DNA of 64,000 nucleotides from Lachnospiraceae bacterium (GTDB lineage: Bacteria; Bacillota; Clostridia; Lachnospirales; Lachnospiraceae): NCBI GenBank assembly GCA_009774145.1, contig VSND01000008.1, forward strand, positions 47,524 to 111,523. Direction: 5' to 3'. The notes below the pieces were generated by a model. The model saw only the letters and a program-made list of their open reading frames with translations, did no database searches and was not told the DNA's origin. This document shows, piece by piece, positions 43,766 to 51,981 of the stretch (within the stretch, counting starts at the first letter, position 1; each line of letters opens with the position of its first letter). A program made the position numbers and the translations under genes.

Positions 43766-44140
43766 TCAGTCTTTTTCATTTTTCGCTTGCAAATACAAAT
43801 CAATGAGGCGGTCAAGAGCCTCAATATCCTCCGTACTGGCATTAACGAGGGCTTTTATTGCATTTTTCCGGATGTCGCTCTCACCTGCCATAATGCGGTC
43901 GATCTTTTCGATGAAATCATCGTCGGAATCGACGAACATTTCTCCCTCACCAGTGGTCAAAAATGTGTAGTCAACGCCAAACTCCCGACAGATCGCTTTT
44001 GTCATTTGGTCTGTAAGAGAATTGCGTCCGGTTTCTATTTGACTAATTGCATTTTTTTTGACACCGAGTTTCTCACCGAATTTCTCCAATGTAAGACCGA
44101 GAGATTTTCGGATTTCTCTGACACGTTCGCCTTGCGTCAT
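43766..44140 (-). CDS. XRE-family transcriptional regulator
   Basis: 124 residues. N-terminal HTH_3 domain: REIRKSLGLTLEKFGEKLGV, KKNAISQIETGRNSLTDQM, then a linker with GEGEMFVDSDDDF and a C-terminal helix (DIEALDRLIDLYLQAKNEKD) for dimerisation. This is the phage/ICE-repressor layout. GGGAGGTGATATGCT precedes ATG at 44140. It is intact, unlike the XRE gene on the other strand. May bind the twin operators at 43616-43663 (inference). Confidence 0.88.
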   Translation of the reverse strand: MTQGERVREIRKSLGLTLEKFGEKLGVKKNAISQIETGRNSLTDQMTKAICREFGVDYTFLTTGEGEMFVDSDDDFIEKIDRIMAGESDIRKNAIKALVNASTEDIEALDRLIDLYLQAKNEKD

Positions 44141-44165
44141 AGCATATCACCTCCCTTGTTTTTCA

Positions 44166-44194
44166 AGCATATCACGGGTAAAGGCAAAAATCAA
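44166..44194 (-). promoter_or_regulatory. Promoter of the intact XRE gene
   Basis: Minus strand: TTGATT (44194-44189), 17-bp spacer, TATGCT (44171-44166), about 25 bases before the ATG. Confidence 0.55.
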
Positions 44195-44284
44195 CAAAAA
44201 AAGTTCACGCAAGATACAAACAAGAGGGAAAATCAATGATCAAAGCACAGGGGGGATGGTTACAGAACATGGACGGATGTTGAA

Positions 44285-44650
44285 ATGAACCGCAGAATTG
44301 CGGAGCATGATAAGAAATGGAACGAAAAAATCAAGCCTTATTATGATTTCCTCGTAAATGAACAGGAAAAAGAATTTGAATTAGAGGACACAAAAGATTG
44401 CAGAGTGGTTATAAGGACACGACAGTTCAATGAGGTGGAATGTACGGGAAAGACAAACTTCTGGAGAGGAACACTGAACAGAAATGATTATAGGGTGACG
44501 AAGACGGTCTACATCATAACAGGAGTAATGATAGATAAAAAGACAGGGGAAGAAACTTACATATCGCATGAAGTATTTGAGGGAAAGGAAAACAAAGACA
44601 AGGCAAATGAGCATTTCAAAAATTTAAAACAGTATTTTGAAATAAAATGA
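44285..44650 (+). CDS. Hypothetical element protein
   Basis: 121 residues, highly charged, soluble. MNRRIAEHDKKWNEKIKPYY start, a basic beta-rich middle (KDCRVVIRTRQFNEVECTGK) and YISHEVFEGKENKDKANEHF near the end. No family recognised. RBS before ATG 44285 is weak. Cargo of the degraded element; may be a remnant. Confidence 0.45.
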   Translation: MNRRIAEHDKKWNEKIKPYYDFLVNEQEKEFELEDTKDCRVVIRTRQFNEVECTGKTNFWRGTLNRNDYRVTKTVYIITGVMIDKKTGEETYISHEVFEGKENKDKANEHFKNLKQYFEIK

Positions 44651-44688
44651 AATGCTGCGCTATCGGCAAAACGGGCCAGAAAGGGAAA

Positions 44689-44925
44689 ATGATGAAATTT
44701 AAATATTATATCGAACTGAAAGAGGGATATAGACCAGTGATGGAAACAGAATTAGAAACGAATATTTGCATTGTAATTGAGGCAAAAAACAGAGCGACAG
44801 CAGATAGGGCAATAAATGCAATGCTGAAAGACGCACCAAATATAAAAGAGCGGAGCGGGATTTGCAGTTGCCCCCGGAGATTGAACATATATATCCGGAC
44901 TATTCCATCTATCCGGAATAGATAA
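44689..44925 (+). CDS. Small hypothetical protein with frameshifted tail
   Basis: 78 residues from ATG 44689 (AAAGGGA upstream). Residues 1-53 form a plausible small alpha/beta protein (MMKFKYYIELKEGYRPVMET ... TADRAINAMLKD). The last 25 residues are a wrong-frame reading of the decayed radical-SAM gene that begins underneath, so the natural end is lost or the two genes are fused by deletion. No family recognised. Confidence 0.4.
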   Translation: MMKFKYYIELKEGYRPVMETELETNICIVIEAKNRATADRAINAMLKDAPNIKERSGICSCPRRLNIYIRTIPSIRNR

Positions 44926-45257
44926 AAGAAACAGCATACGGATTCATGAGCAGGGGATGTCCGAGGGGATGCGGTTTTTGCCACGTTGAGGAAAAAGAGG
45001 GAAAAAGGTCATACAAGGTCGCTGACCTGTCAGAGTTTTGGAGAGGTCAGAGAAACATTGTCTTATTAGACCCGAACCCGATTGCGTGTCCGGAATGGCG
45101 GGATATATTGCAGCAGCTAATTGATTCCGGTTCATGGGTGGATTTCACACAGGGCGTTAACATCCGGCTCATGACAGAGGTGAGGACGGTCGGGCAGCTT
45201 TTCCGGAGGCTTTTGTGGATGTTCAAGGTCAAGGATGTACAGTTTGAGCAGTTATAA
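44871..45257 (+). pseudogene. Decayed radical-SAM protein gene
   Basis: In one frame the bases read PPEIEHIYPDYSIYPE, stop (TAG 44919-44921), then IKETAYGFMSRGCPRGCGFC and later IVLLDPNPIACPEWRDILQQ and DSGSWVDFTQGVNIRLMTE. The CxxxCxxC iron-sulphur motif and the surrounding text match a radical-SAM family common on phages and integrative elements. There is an in-frame stop where Leu is expected, the 5' end is frameshifted, and the barrel ends abruptly after about 100 residues. Confidence 0.8.
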
Positions 45258-45331
45258 GAAAAAAGGACAGCGGGGCATGATGTTTCCGCCGTTTTTTGCC
45301 GTCTGAATATTCTTGCTACTAACTTATACCT

Positions 45332-45530
45332 ACCTACCGGAAATCTGGATTCAAAAACAGCATGGGAGACGATTGGTATAATGCGGAAAATGTGTGAGAA
45401 GTATCCTCAGACTATGCTGGTCGTAACTCATGATGAAAAGATTGCGCAGACAGCGGACAGGATATTGATCAGCCGATGGAAAACAGGAATCGGAATAAAA
45501 TCCTGTTTCTGGCCATTACAGCGGTGGTAA
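45332..45530 (+). pseudogene. ABC transporter ATPase, broken 3' part
   Basis: Resumes after the inserted element at PTGNLDSKTAWETIGIMRKM (D-loop) and goes on through PQTMLVVTHDEKIAQTADRI (H-loop His), then stops at 45528-45530. Together with 41138-41440 it gives a LolD-type ATPase lacking its Walker A end. The permease start at 45476 lies inside this tail, showing the original coupled operon. Confidence 0.85.
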
Positions 45531-47767
45531 TGGCCTCTTTTTTGACTGTGAGCATGATTTATGGAAAGATTCAGACAGATATGCTCAAAATGATACGTTC
45601 AGATGGTATGACGGTATCCGCTTATCTGGAGAACGGAACAGAAGATTCTGTCTGGCAGTTGAATCATCTGCCATATGTTAAAGAGACAGGTATGAAAAAG
45701 AATGCAGGAAAACTGATGGATGATATGGGGATAGTAGATCCGGAAGCAGGAATGAGACTGTCGCTTGAATTCTACTGGAATGATATTTTCTGCGGGGAAT
45801 TGACAGGGAAGCAGGACTTTATCCTGTCCGGGTGTTATGTGGATGCAAAGGATACCATGATCGAGGAGCCAGAAGCTTATATCTCAGGAGCACGGTTGGA
45901 AGCATGTTCCATTGATCAGTTTCCGTGCCGGATTCTTATAGATACGGACAGGGATTATCTGGATGGGGCCAGGGTGGAAAAAATTCTTTACAGAGATCTG
46001 ATACTGAAAGAAAATCAGCAGGTCGTCAGTATGGATTCGGCTTTCAGCAGGGCAGTAACGAAAACAGCAGGAGGGTGCGGCGCAGCGTTTATTCTGTGTC
46101 TGACTTTTGTACTTGTTTTGTTTTTATTTATATACGATATCCTTTACCTGTCTATGGGGAAAGACATTCGTCAATATGGTCTGCTGCGCGTACTGGGGGT
46201 GTCAGATCGCCAGATTAAAAAGATCGTATATATACAAATGCTGCAGGTGTGTCTGGCGGGAAATGGAGCAGGCTCAGTGATCGCATTCATAATTGCAGAA
46301 GGAATACTGGCTGGAAGAATCAGCAGGACCAATATTTCAGGAAATGGTGAAGGAATTCGGATTGCTTATGGATGCTTTCTGCCAGTGATCTGCCTGCTGG
46401 TATTTGTAGTGGTTTTTCTGGTGGTTCATATATTACTGAAAAAGATGCTGAACCTGCGTTCCATGCAGGCTTCCGTATATGAAAATGCAGGGCGGTCTCC
46501 CAAAAGAATGACAAAGGAAAAGAAATGTTGGAAAAAAAGGTATCCAAATCCGATTCTGCAGATTGCATGGATGAACATGATGCGTTCGAAAAAGAAATGC
46601 CTGCTGATTGTGTGTTCTTTGGCGCTGGGATGTGAGGCGGCGCTTGTCTCTGTGATGATCGGAAAAGGGGCGGATATCATGAGTGATCTGCAGCAGAATC
46701 CAGATTTTAAAATCTGTATGACATATGAGTTTTGTACTGCATTGATAGAATCCTCACAGGAAAAAGAAGGCATTTTAGAAGAACCCGGAGACTTTCATGT
46801 GGAAGATTTTACAAAAACAGAGGGATTTCTTCCGATCCTTGACAAAGAGGGGCGGGAGAGTTTTCAGATTCTGAATATGCAGGAAGATCCTGTCATTATA
46901 ATACAGAAAACCGGTGTTTGCGAAACAGAAAAGTTGAACCAAAATGGCGTGTTGATCCTGCACAGGCATCTACTGTCAGAAGCAGCGAAAGAAAATACTG
47001 AAAAATATATCGGAACAAGTATTGGAATTTATGATCTGGTTCCGGTGGGAACGGATATGTCCGGGTACCGTCCGGTACCGTTGGTGAACTGTGGCTATCT
47101 GGATCTGACTGACCATGGATTTCCGGAACTGGATGTTATGTGGAACGGGGAAAAGACGATCTGCATGGCGGTATCCGAAGATACCTTCGAGGAACTGAGC
47201 AGATACCTGACGCCGCGGACTTTTCAGCTGTCTTTTGATGTGGAGCACGGCAGGGAGCCTGAGATAAAAAAAGCATTAAAGCAGTGGGTTAAGACAATAA
47301 ATACAGGAAGTGTGAAGCAGCTGTCCCTGATCTGCAATTCTGATCGGATTGTCAGAGAACAGAACTATATTCTGGCTGCCCGGTATGTGATGTGGACGGT
47401 AAGCCTGATCTTTATCTTTATGGGAATCATGAATTATCTGAACATCATGCTTACAGATATCGTGATCAGAAGCCGTGAATTCACTGTTATGAGAAATATT
47501 GGTCTGACGGAAAACCAGTTGAAGTGGATGCTGACACTGGAAGGGCTGTTTTACAGCATGATTACTGCAGGGATACTGGGATCTTTCGGAAACGGAATTC
47601 TCTATCTCACAGGAAAATACATGAAGGGCAGGCTTCCTTATTTTGTGTTTCAGTATCCTCTGTCTGAACTGCCTGGGATTCTTGCCGCTCTGCTTCTGCT
47701 CTGCAGTCTGATACCTTGTAGTATTTACAGACTGCAGAATTACGGTAAATCCAAAGCGGTTATGTAA
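45476..47767 (+). CDS. FtsX-like ABC transporter permease
   Basis: 763 residues. One N-terminal helix, an extracellular domain (about 40-195), three helices with MGKDIRQYGLLRVLGVSDRQ between, a second single helix near 370, another large extracellular domain, and three final helices with REFTVMRNIGLTENQLKWML. That is the duplicated FtsX/MacB layout of antimicrobial-peptide or lipoprotein ABC exporters (BceB/YtrF-like size). The reading frame is intact although its ATPase gene is destroyed, so it is either without a partner or uses one encoded elsewhere. Confidence 0.85.
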   Translation: MENRNRNKILFLAITAVVMASFLTVSMIYGKIQTDMLKMIRSDGMTVSAYLENGTEDSVWQLNHLPYVKETGMKKNAGKLMDDMGIVDPEAGMRLSLEFYWNDIFCGELTGKQDFILSGCYVDAKDTMIEEPEAYISGARLEACSIDQFPCRILIDTDRDYLDGARVEKILYRDLILKENQQVVSMDSAFSRAVTKTAGGCGAAFILCLTFVLVLFLFIYDILYLSMGKDIRQYGLLRVLGVSDRQIKKIVYIQMLQVCLAGNGAGSVIAFIIAEGILAGRISRTNISGNGEGIRIAYGCFLPVICLLVFVVVFLVVHILLKKMLNLRSMQASVYENAGRSPKRMTKEKKCWKKRYPNPILQIAWMNMMRSKKKCLLIVCSLALGCEAALVSVMIGKGADIMSDLQQNPDFKICMTYEFCTALIESSQEKEGILEEPGDFHVEDFTKTEGFLPILDKEGRESFQILNMQEDPVIIIQKTGVCETEKLNQNGVLILHRHLLSEAAKENTEKYIGTSIGIYDLVPVGTDMSGYRPVPLVNCGYLDLTDHGFPELDVMWNGEKTICMAVSEDTFEELSRYLTPRTFQLSFDVEHGREPEIKKALKQWVKTINTGSVKQLSLICNSDRIVREQNYILAARYVMWTVSLIFIFMGIMNYLNIMLTDIVIRSREFTVMRNIGLTENQLKWMLTLEGLFYSMITAGILGSFGNGILYLTGKYMKGRLPYFVFQYPLSELPGILAALLLLCSLIPCSIYRLQNYGKSKAVM

Positions 47768-47770
47768 AGC

Positions 47771-47848
47771 TGCATAACTTTTGCATCATTTTGCAGAATC
47801 GGTAGAAAAATTTCCCGGATGATATTATGCTGAATGAAACAACAGATT
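47771..47848 (+). repeat. 80-bp direct repeat, left copy (R3)
   Basis: Begins TGCATAACTTTTGCATCATT and ends CAACAGATT, just after the permease stop. Matches 48722-48799 with few changes. The 109-bp element R2' begins immediately after its last bases. Confidence 0.75.
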
Positions 47849-47956
47849 ATAATGTACCCTATAAGGTGGACATGGCAAGAGAAGGGGATTGCCTGGAAAG
47901 TTGATTACCGCCAGGGGAAATAATATATGATTGCCAGGTCTGAAACAACGAATGGA
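47848..47956 (+). mobile_element. 109-bp repeated element, right copy (R2')
   Basis: Same sequence as 39445-39553 with a few substitutions. Inserted directly after CAACAGATT of R3; the intact R3 copy at 48791 continues instead with CCCTGCGCC, so this is a real junction. Followed at once by a truncated Rpn-like gene. Confidence 0.65.
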
Positions 47957-48178
47957 CAGCACACATGCTGAATATCAATGCGGGGCACAGTCAGGAGCTT
48001 CTGAATAACTGTCCGGTACTGAAAGGGTATGTAACGCTGGTGCAGTACATACGCAGATATCGGAAACAGGGGAAAAGCCCTGCGGAAGCTGCTGGGCAAG
48101 CTTCAGAAACGTTTTGGACTGACGGAGAAAAAAGCGGCGGAATATTTTGAAAGGTTTGCTTTGCAGAGAAAGCGGTGA
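47957..48178 (+). pseudogene. Second Rpn/PD-(D/E)XK-type fragment
   Basis: Starts in mid-gene: MLNINAGHSQELLNNCPVLK and GYVTLVQYIRRYRKQGKSPA belong to the central part of the family. Then a deletion and frame change lead to KLQKRFGLTEKKAAEYFERF and the normal C-terminal stop at 48178. The middle present in the 38659 fragment is missing here, so the two fragments are differently truncated relatives. Confidence 0.75.
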
Positions 48179-48592
48179 TCTGTAACAGAAGTCAAAGCAG
48201 TGTGATACGCTGATAAGTGTGCAGGGACTGATGCTGTAAGACCGTGGATGATCAGAATCGTATCGGTAAGAAGCCTGCCATAAGTGCAGATACTACAGGG
48301 CATTTCATCGGTCTAACGGAATAAGATGTTAGATACCAGTACACGAATCCCAACAATACAGATATGTCAAAAATCCCTAAACAGACAATGATAATAATAT
48401 CTATAAATTTCTTTTTCTTTTTTGTGCTCATAAATTTCCTTTATACATATTTTGACGGGAAAATCATTAAAAACTGCTGATAATGCTTTCTTTTATATGG
48501 CATACAGATGGTACTTTTTCTGTCTACATATAGTATACTGCTTATGAAGTGAAGTTTTCAAGTATTTAACTGAATTTTTATTGGGGGCGAAA
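48096..48592 (+). repeat. Long direct repeat, right copy (R1')
   Basis: Counterpart of 38954-39444. It contains the tail of the Rpn-like fragment and the same AT-rich noncoding tract. Here the end is complete: GGGGGC-GAAA-GCCCCC hairpin at 48583-48598. The rest of the gap to 48845 holds R3' and no gene. Confidence 0.85.
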
Positions 48593-48721
48593 GCCCCCAT
48601 AATTTATGTATGCATTGTTATCAAATGCCGTTTTATGAAACTGAAAAGCGGGAATAAGTATCATTTGTTGTATGTATCTGAGGCTCTGTATTTTTTTAAT
48701 TGCAGGCTGCAGCATTAAAGT

Positions 48722-48799
48722 TGCATAACTTTTGCATCATTTTGCAGAATCAGTAGAAAAAACTTCCGGATGGTGTTATGCTGAATAAAACAACAGATT
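48722..48799 (+). repeat. 80-bp direct repeat, right copy (R3')
   Basis: TGCATAACTTTTGCATCATT to CAACAGATT, matching 47771-47848. It lies 47 bases before the SIMPL gene and runs into its leader, so this is probably the original location and the left copy arose by rearrangement. Confidence 0.7.
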
Positions 48800-48845
48800 C
48801 CCTGCGCCGGGCGGTGCGGGAACAGATATTCAGGAGGCATTTTTA

Positions 48846-49637
48846 ATGGAAGAGAACAGAAGCGAAGGAACGAAAAAACTGCAGATGCAGGGCGGGATGC
48901 CCTCGGTAGTCGTGGCGCTGATTATTGCCGTGGCGGCAGTGGTATGTGTGACGATTGCGTCCAACGGATTTGTCCGGTACAAGACCGGAGGCGGCGGCGA
49001 CGGACTGACGGCGACGGGATCAGCAAGTTGTGATTTTGAGTCTGATCTGATCGTATGGCGGGGCAGCTTCTCGGCGTATGGGATGACAACAAAGGAAGCC
49101 TACGAGGTCATCAAAAATGATGCGGAAGTAGTAAGAAAGTATCTGCTGGATAATGGAGTGAATGAAGAAGAACTGGTGTTCAGTTCCGTGGATATTTCTC
49201 AGCGTTACCGGACAGAATATGACGAGAACGGGAATTATGTCCGGGACTATCCGGACGGCTACGACCTGTACCAGAGCCTGACGGTAACTTCCAGTGACAT
49301 TGACAAGGTGGAGATGGTGTCCCGGGATATTACGAAGCTGATTGAATCGGGTATCGAATTCGCTTCCTATTCGCCGGAATATTACTGTACAACGCTGGAT
49401 GAGGTGAAGCTGGATCTGATCGAGAAAGCGACGGACAACGCAAGACAGCGGATCGATATTCTGGTAGACGGAACCGGATGCCGCAGAGGAGATCTTCTGA
49501 CTGCCAGTCTGGGTGTATTCCAGATCACGGCCACCAATTCCGGATCCGGGGAATATACCTATGACGGGGCATTTGACACCAGATCCCGTTATAAGACGGC
49601 AACGGTTACGGTACGCCTGAATTATGCGGCGGAGTAA
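48846..49637 (+). CDS. SIMPL (DUF541) domain protein, membrane anchored
   Basis: 263 residues. One N-terminal membrane helix (MPSVVVALIIAVAAVVCVTI) then an extracellular SIMPL domain: GLTATGSASCDFESDLIVWR at its start (family usually GTG-A-V) and a C-terminal YKTATVTVRLNYAAE (family: VTVTY-L). SIMPL proteins occur in bacteria and archaea with poorly defined stress-related roles. AGGAGGCATTTTTA precedes ATG 48846. A DUF1622 gene follows 36 bases later. Confidence 0.85.
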   Translation: MEENRSEGTKKLQMQGGMPSVVVALIIAVAAVVCVTIASNGFVRYKTGGGGDGLTATGSASCDFESDLIVWRGSFSAYGMTTKEAYEVIKNDAEVVRKYLLDNGVNEEELVFSSVDISQRYRTEYDENGNYVRDYPDGYDLYQSLTVTSSDIDKVEMVSRDITKLIESGIEFASYSPEYYCTTLDEVKLDLIEKATDNARQRIDILVDGTGCRRGDLLTASLGVFQITATNSGSGEYTYDGAFDTRSRYKTATVTVRLNYAAE

Positions 49638-49673
49638 CCAGGCATGCGGCATATTTTATATAGGATTTGAAAG

Positions 49674-50003
49674 ATGGATCTGTTAAGTTTACTTGAGTAT
49701 GTACTTCATCATATTGTGGAAGCGGCAATTCTGCTGTTTGAATTTATCGGTGTAGGTATCATTATTTTTACCGGAATCCGGGGATTTTATCTGTATCTGA
49801 AACGTTCGCCCGCCACAAAGCTTACACTGGCAAAGGGACTTGCCATGGGACTGGAGTTTAAGCTGGGAAGTGAGATACTCCGTACGGTCGTGGTAAGAGA
49901 ATGGACGGAGATCGGTACGGTAGCAGGCATTATCGCTTTGCGGGCAGCATTGACTTTCCTGATTCACTGGGAGATCAAAGAAGAAGAAAAGGGTGAATTA
50001 TGA
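49674..50003 (+). CDS. DUF1622 family membrane protein
   Basis: 109 residues, three membrane helices. EFIGVGIIIFTGIRGFYLYL then LAKGLAMGLEFKLGSEILRT and EIGTVAGIIALRAALTFLIH is the DUF1622 pattern. No clear RBS except AGGATTTGAAAG upstream. Probably co-transcribed with the SIMPL gene; followed by a strong terminator. Function unknown. Confidence 0.85.
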   Translation: MDLLSLLEYVLHHIVEAAILLFEFIGVGIIIFTGIRGFYLYLKRSPATKLTLAKGLAMGLEFKLGSEILRTVVVREWTEIGTVAGIIALRAALTFLIHWEIKEEEKGEL

Positions 50004-50004
50004 T

Positions 50005-50046
50005 CAAAGAACAGGCTCCGGCAATATGCCGGAGTCCTGTTCTTTT
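50005..50046 (+). terminator. Bidirectional terminator between DUF1622 and amt
   Basis: AGAACAGG and CCTGTTCT flank an inner CTCCGGCA/TGCCGGAG stem with loop AT, followed by TTTTAG. Convergent genes on both sides. Confidence 0.85.
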
Positions 50047-50066
50047 AGTTGTATAATGGCAGTTGA

Positions 50067-51812
50067 TTATTCCACATCCTGGAGGGCGTCCAGATCCTCC
50101 TCTCCGGTACGCACCTTGACTACCCTGCCGACGGGATAGACAAAGATCTTGCCGTCTCCGATGTGTCCGGTATAGAGCGCCTTTTTGGCAGACTCGATCA
50201 CGGTATCCACGGGAATATTGCCGACGATGACTTCGACTTTGACTTTGGGCAGGAGGGTTGCGTCCAGTTCGACGCCGCGGTATCTCTCACCGGCGCCTTT
50301 CTGTATGCCGCAGCCCATGACCTGTGTGACGGTCATGCCGGTGACCCCGATCTCGTTCATGGCTTTTCTCAGCACATCATATCTGGACAGCCGGGATATG
50401 ATGGATACTTTGTAAATGCCGGTATCGCTTTCTGCGGTTTTGATCACCCGAACAGCGGCGTCTTTCTGAGTGCCGGAGGCTGTGACATAATCGTCATTTC
50501 CAAGGGCTGTATTTTCATTGACTTCCATGGTCATGGTGTTGGAAATATCCATGATGCTGAAGCCGGCATAAGCGGAGGGAAGTCCGTGCTCGGTTGCATC
50601 CAGACCGATGATCTCCTCCTGTTCGGTGACACGCAGGCCCACGGTTGCTTTAATGATCAGAAATGCGGCCGTGATTGTTACGGCAGTCCAGGCAATCACT
50701 GCCAGCATGCCGAAAAGCTGGATGCCGAGAAGCTCAAATCCGCCGCCGTAGAACAGTCCCACAAGGGTGTCGTTGTCCGGTGCGGATGTCGTAGCGAACA
50801 GACCGACGGCGATCGTTCCCCAGATACCGTTCAGGCAGTGAACCGCTACGGCGCCCACCGGATCGTCGATATGCAGCACATAATCCAGAAACCATACGCC
50901 GAAGACGACCAGCAGTCCGGATACGACGCCGACGGCGATGGCGCCGGCACAGTCTGTGACGTCGCAGGGGGCGGTGATGCCGACCAGGCCTGCCAGAGAA
51001 GCGTTGAGGCACATGGACACGTCCGGTTTTCCGTATTTGACCCAGGTGAAGACCATGCATACCACCGTTGCGATCGCCGGAGCCACCGTAGTGGTCAGGA
51101 AGATGGATCCAAGCTGTTCTACGGAAGTGGCGGCTGCGCCGTTAAAACCGTACCAGCCAAGCCACAGGATGAAGACGCCGAGGCATCCAACCGGAAGATT
51201 GTGTCCCGGAAATGCATTTACCTTTGTGATTTTGCCGGATTTGTCCTTTTCAAATTTTCCGATACGGGGCCCGAGGATCTTTGCGCCGATCAGTGCGGAG
51301 ACTCCGCCGACCATATGGATCGCACAGGAGCCGGCAAAATCATGAAAGCCCATTTGGGAAAGCCAGCCGCCGCCCCAGATCCAGTGTGCCTCGATGGGAT
51401 AGATCAGTGCGGAGATGATACCGGAATAGATACAGTAGGACAAAAATTTCGTCCGCTCCGCCATGGCTCCGGAGACAATCGTCGCGGTCGTCGCACAGAA
51501 AACCAGGTTGAATACAAAATTGGACCAGTCAAAATCGGCATAGCCGGTGAAGATGTCAAATCCCGGTTTACCGATCAGTCCCATCATGTCCTCGCCCAGC
51601 AACAGGCCGAAGCCGATCAGGATAAATACGATCGTACCGATGCAGAAATCCATCAGGTTTTTCATCAGGATGTTGCCGGAATTCTTTGCTCTGGTGAAGC
51701 CTGCCTCCACCATGGCAAAACCTGCCTGCATCCAGAACACGAGTGCCGCGCCGATCAGAAACCAGACCGCAAACAGCTGGCTGTTCAGCGCATTCATCAT
51801 TTCTTCAGTCAT
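50067..51812 (-). CDS. amt: Ammonium transporter fused to a P-II regulatory domain
   Basis: 581 residues. Residues about 10-420 are an Amt channel with eleven helices (GFAMVEAGFTRAKNSGNILM, WIWGGGWLSQMGFHDFAGS, VHCLNGIWGTIAVGLF with conserved channel histidines). A linker (about 420-464) leads to a complete P-II domain (465-581): YDVLRKAMNEIGVTGMTVTQ, T-loop GAGERYRGVE with Tyr near 511, and the C-terminal signature GDGKIFVYPVGRVVKVRTGE. P-II normally is a separate GlnB/GlnK trimer plugging the Amt pore; here the blocker is tethered. AGGAGGAACTATT precedes ATG at 51812. Confidence 0.95.
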   Translation of the reverse strand: MTEEMMNALNSQLFAVWFLIGAALVFWMQAGFAMVEAGFTRAKNSGNILMKNLMDFCIGTIVFILIGFGLLLGEDMMGLIGKPGFDIFTGYADFDWSNFVFNLVFCATTATIVSGAMAERTKFLSYCIYSGIISALIYPIEAHWIWGGGWLSQMGFHDFAGSCAIHMVGGVSALIGAKILGPRIGKFEKDKSGKITKVNAFPGHNLPVGCLGVFILWLGWYGFNGAAATSVEQLGSIFLTTTVAPAIATVVCMVFTWVKYGKPDVSMCLNASLAGLVGITAPCDVTDCAGAIAVGVVSGLLVVFGVWFLDYVLHIDDPVGAVAVHCLNGIWGTIAVGLFATTSAPDNDTLVGLFYGGGFELLGIQLFGMLAVIAWTAVTITAAFLIIKATVGLRVTEQEEIIGLDATEHGLPSAYAGFSIMDISNTMTMEVNENTALGNDDYVTASGTQKDAAVRVIKTAESDTGIYKVSIISRLSRYDVLRKAMNEIGVTGMTVTQVMGCGIQKGAGERYRGVELDATLLPKVKVEVIVGNIPVDTVIESAKKALYTGHIGDGKIFVYPVGRVVKVRTGEEDLDALQDVE

Positions 51813-51849
51813 AATAGTTCCTCCTCATCTCATATAGAGTTTAATATAT

Positions 51850-51892
51850 ATAAAAGGAGATACCGGCGGGTGCACCTGCCGATATCTCCTTC
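51850..51892 (-). terminator. Terminator between purF and amt
   Basis: Minus strand: AAGGAGATATCGGC pairs with GCCGGTATCTCCTT, followed by TTATATAT. It separates the purF transcript from amt, or acts as an attenuator before amt. Confidence 0.7.
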
Positions 51893-51981
51893 GATATCTT
51901 TCTGAGCGAATGACCGTTCTTCGTTATAAAAAAGCCGGTCGGTTTATAAAGTTCATGTATTTTCCTGCCTGAAATGACAGG

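Larger units (their letters stand above)
41441..45331. mobile_element. 3.9-kb degraded integrative element inside an ABC ATPase gene
   Basis: The 10-mer ACCTACCGGA occurs at 41431-41440 and again at 45332-45341. Joining the flanks at it restores the reading ADEPTG|NLDSKTAW of the host ATPase, so this is the insertion and its target repeat. The inner ends are imperfect inverted repeats: AAGTTAGTA at 41447-41455 against TACTAACTT at 45316-45324. Cargo from left: serine-recombinase remnant, dyad, PIN toxin and antitoxin, lipoprotein, frameshifted XRE gene, twin operators, XRE regulator, two small ORFs, decayed radical-SAM gene. No mobilisation genes remain. Confidence 0.8.

Noticed and set aside
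50163..51905. 580-codon plus-strand open frame opposite the ammonium transporter
   Set aside because: Pure antisense shadow of amt: no RBS, odd composition (Asp/Gly/His-rich), no family resemblance.
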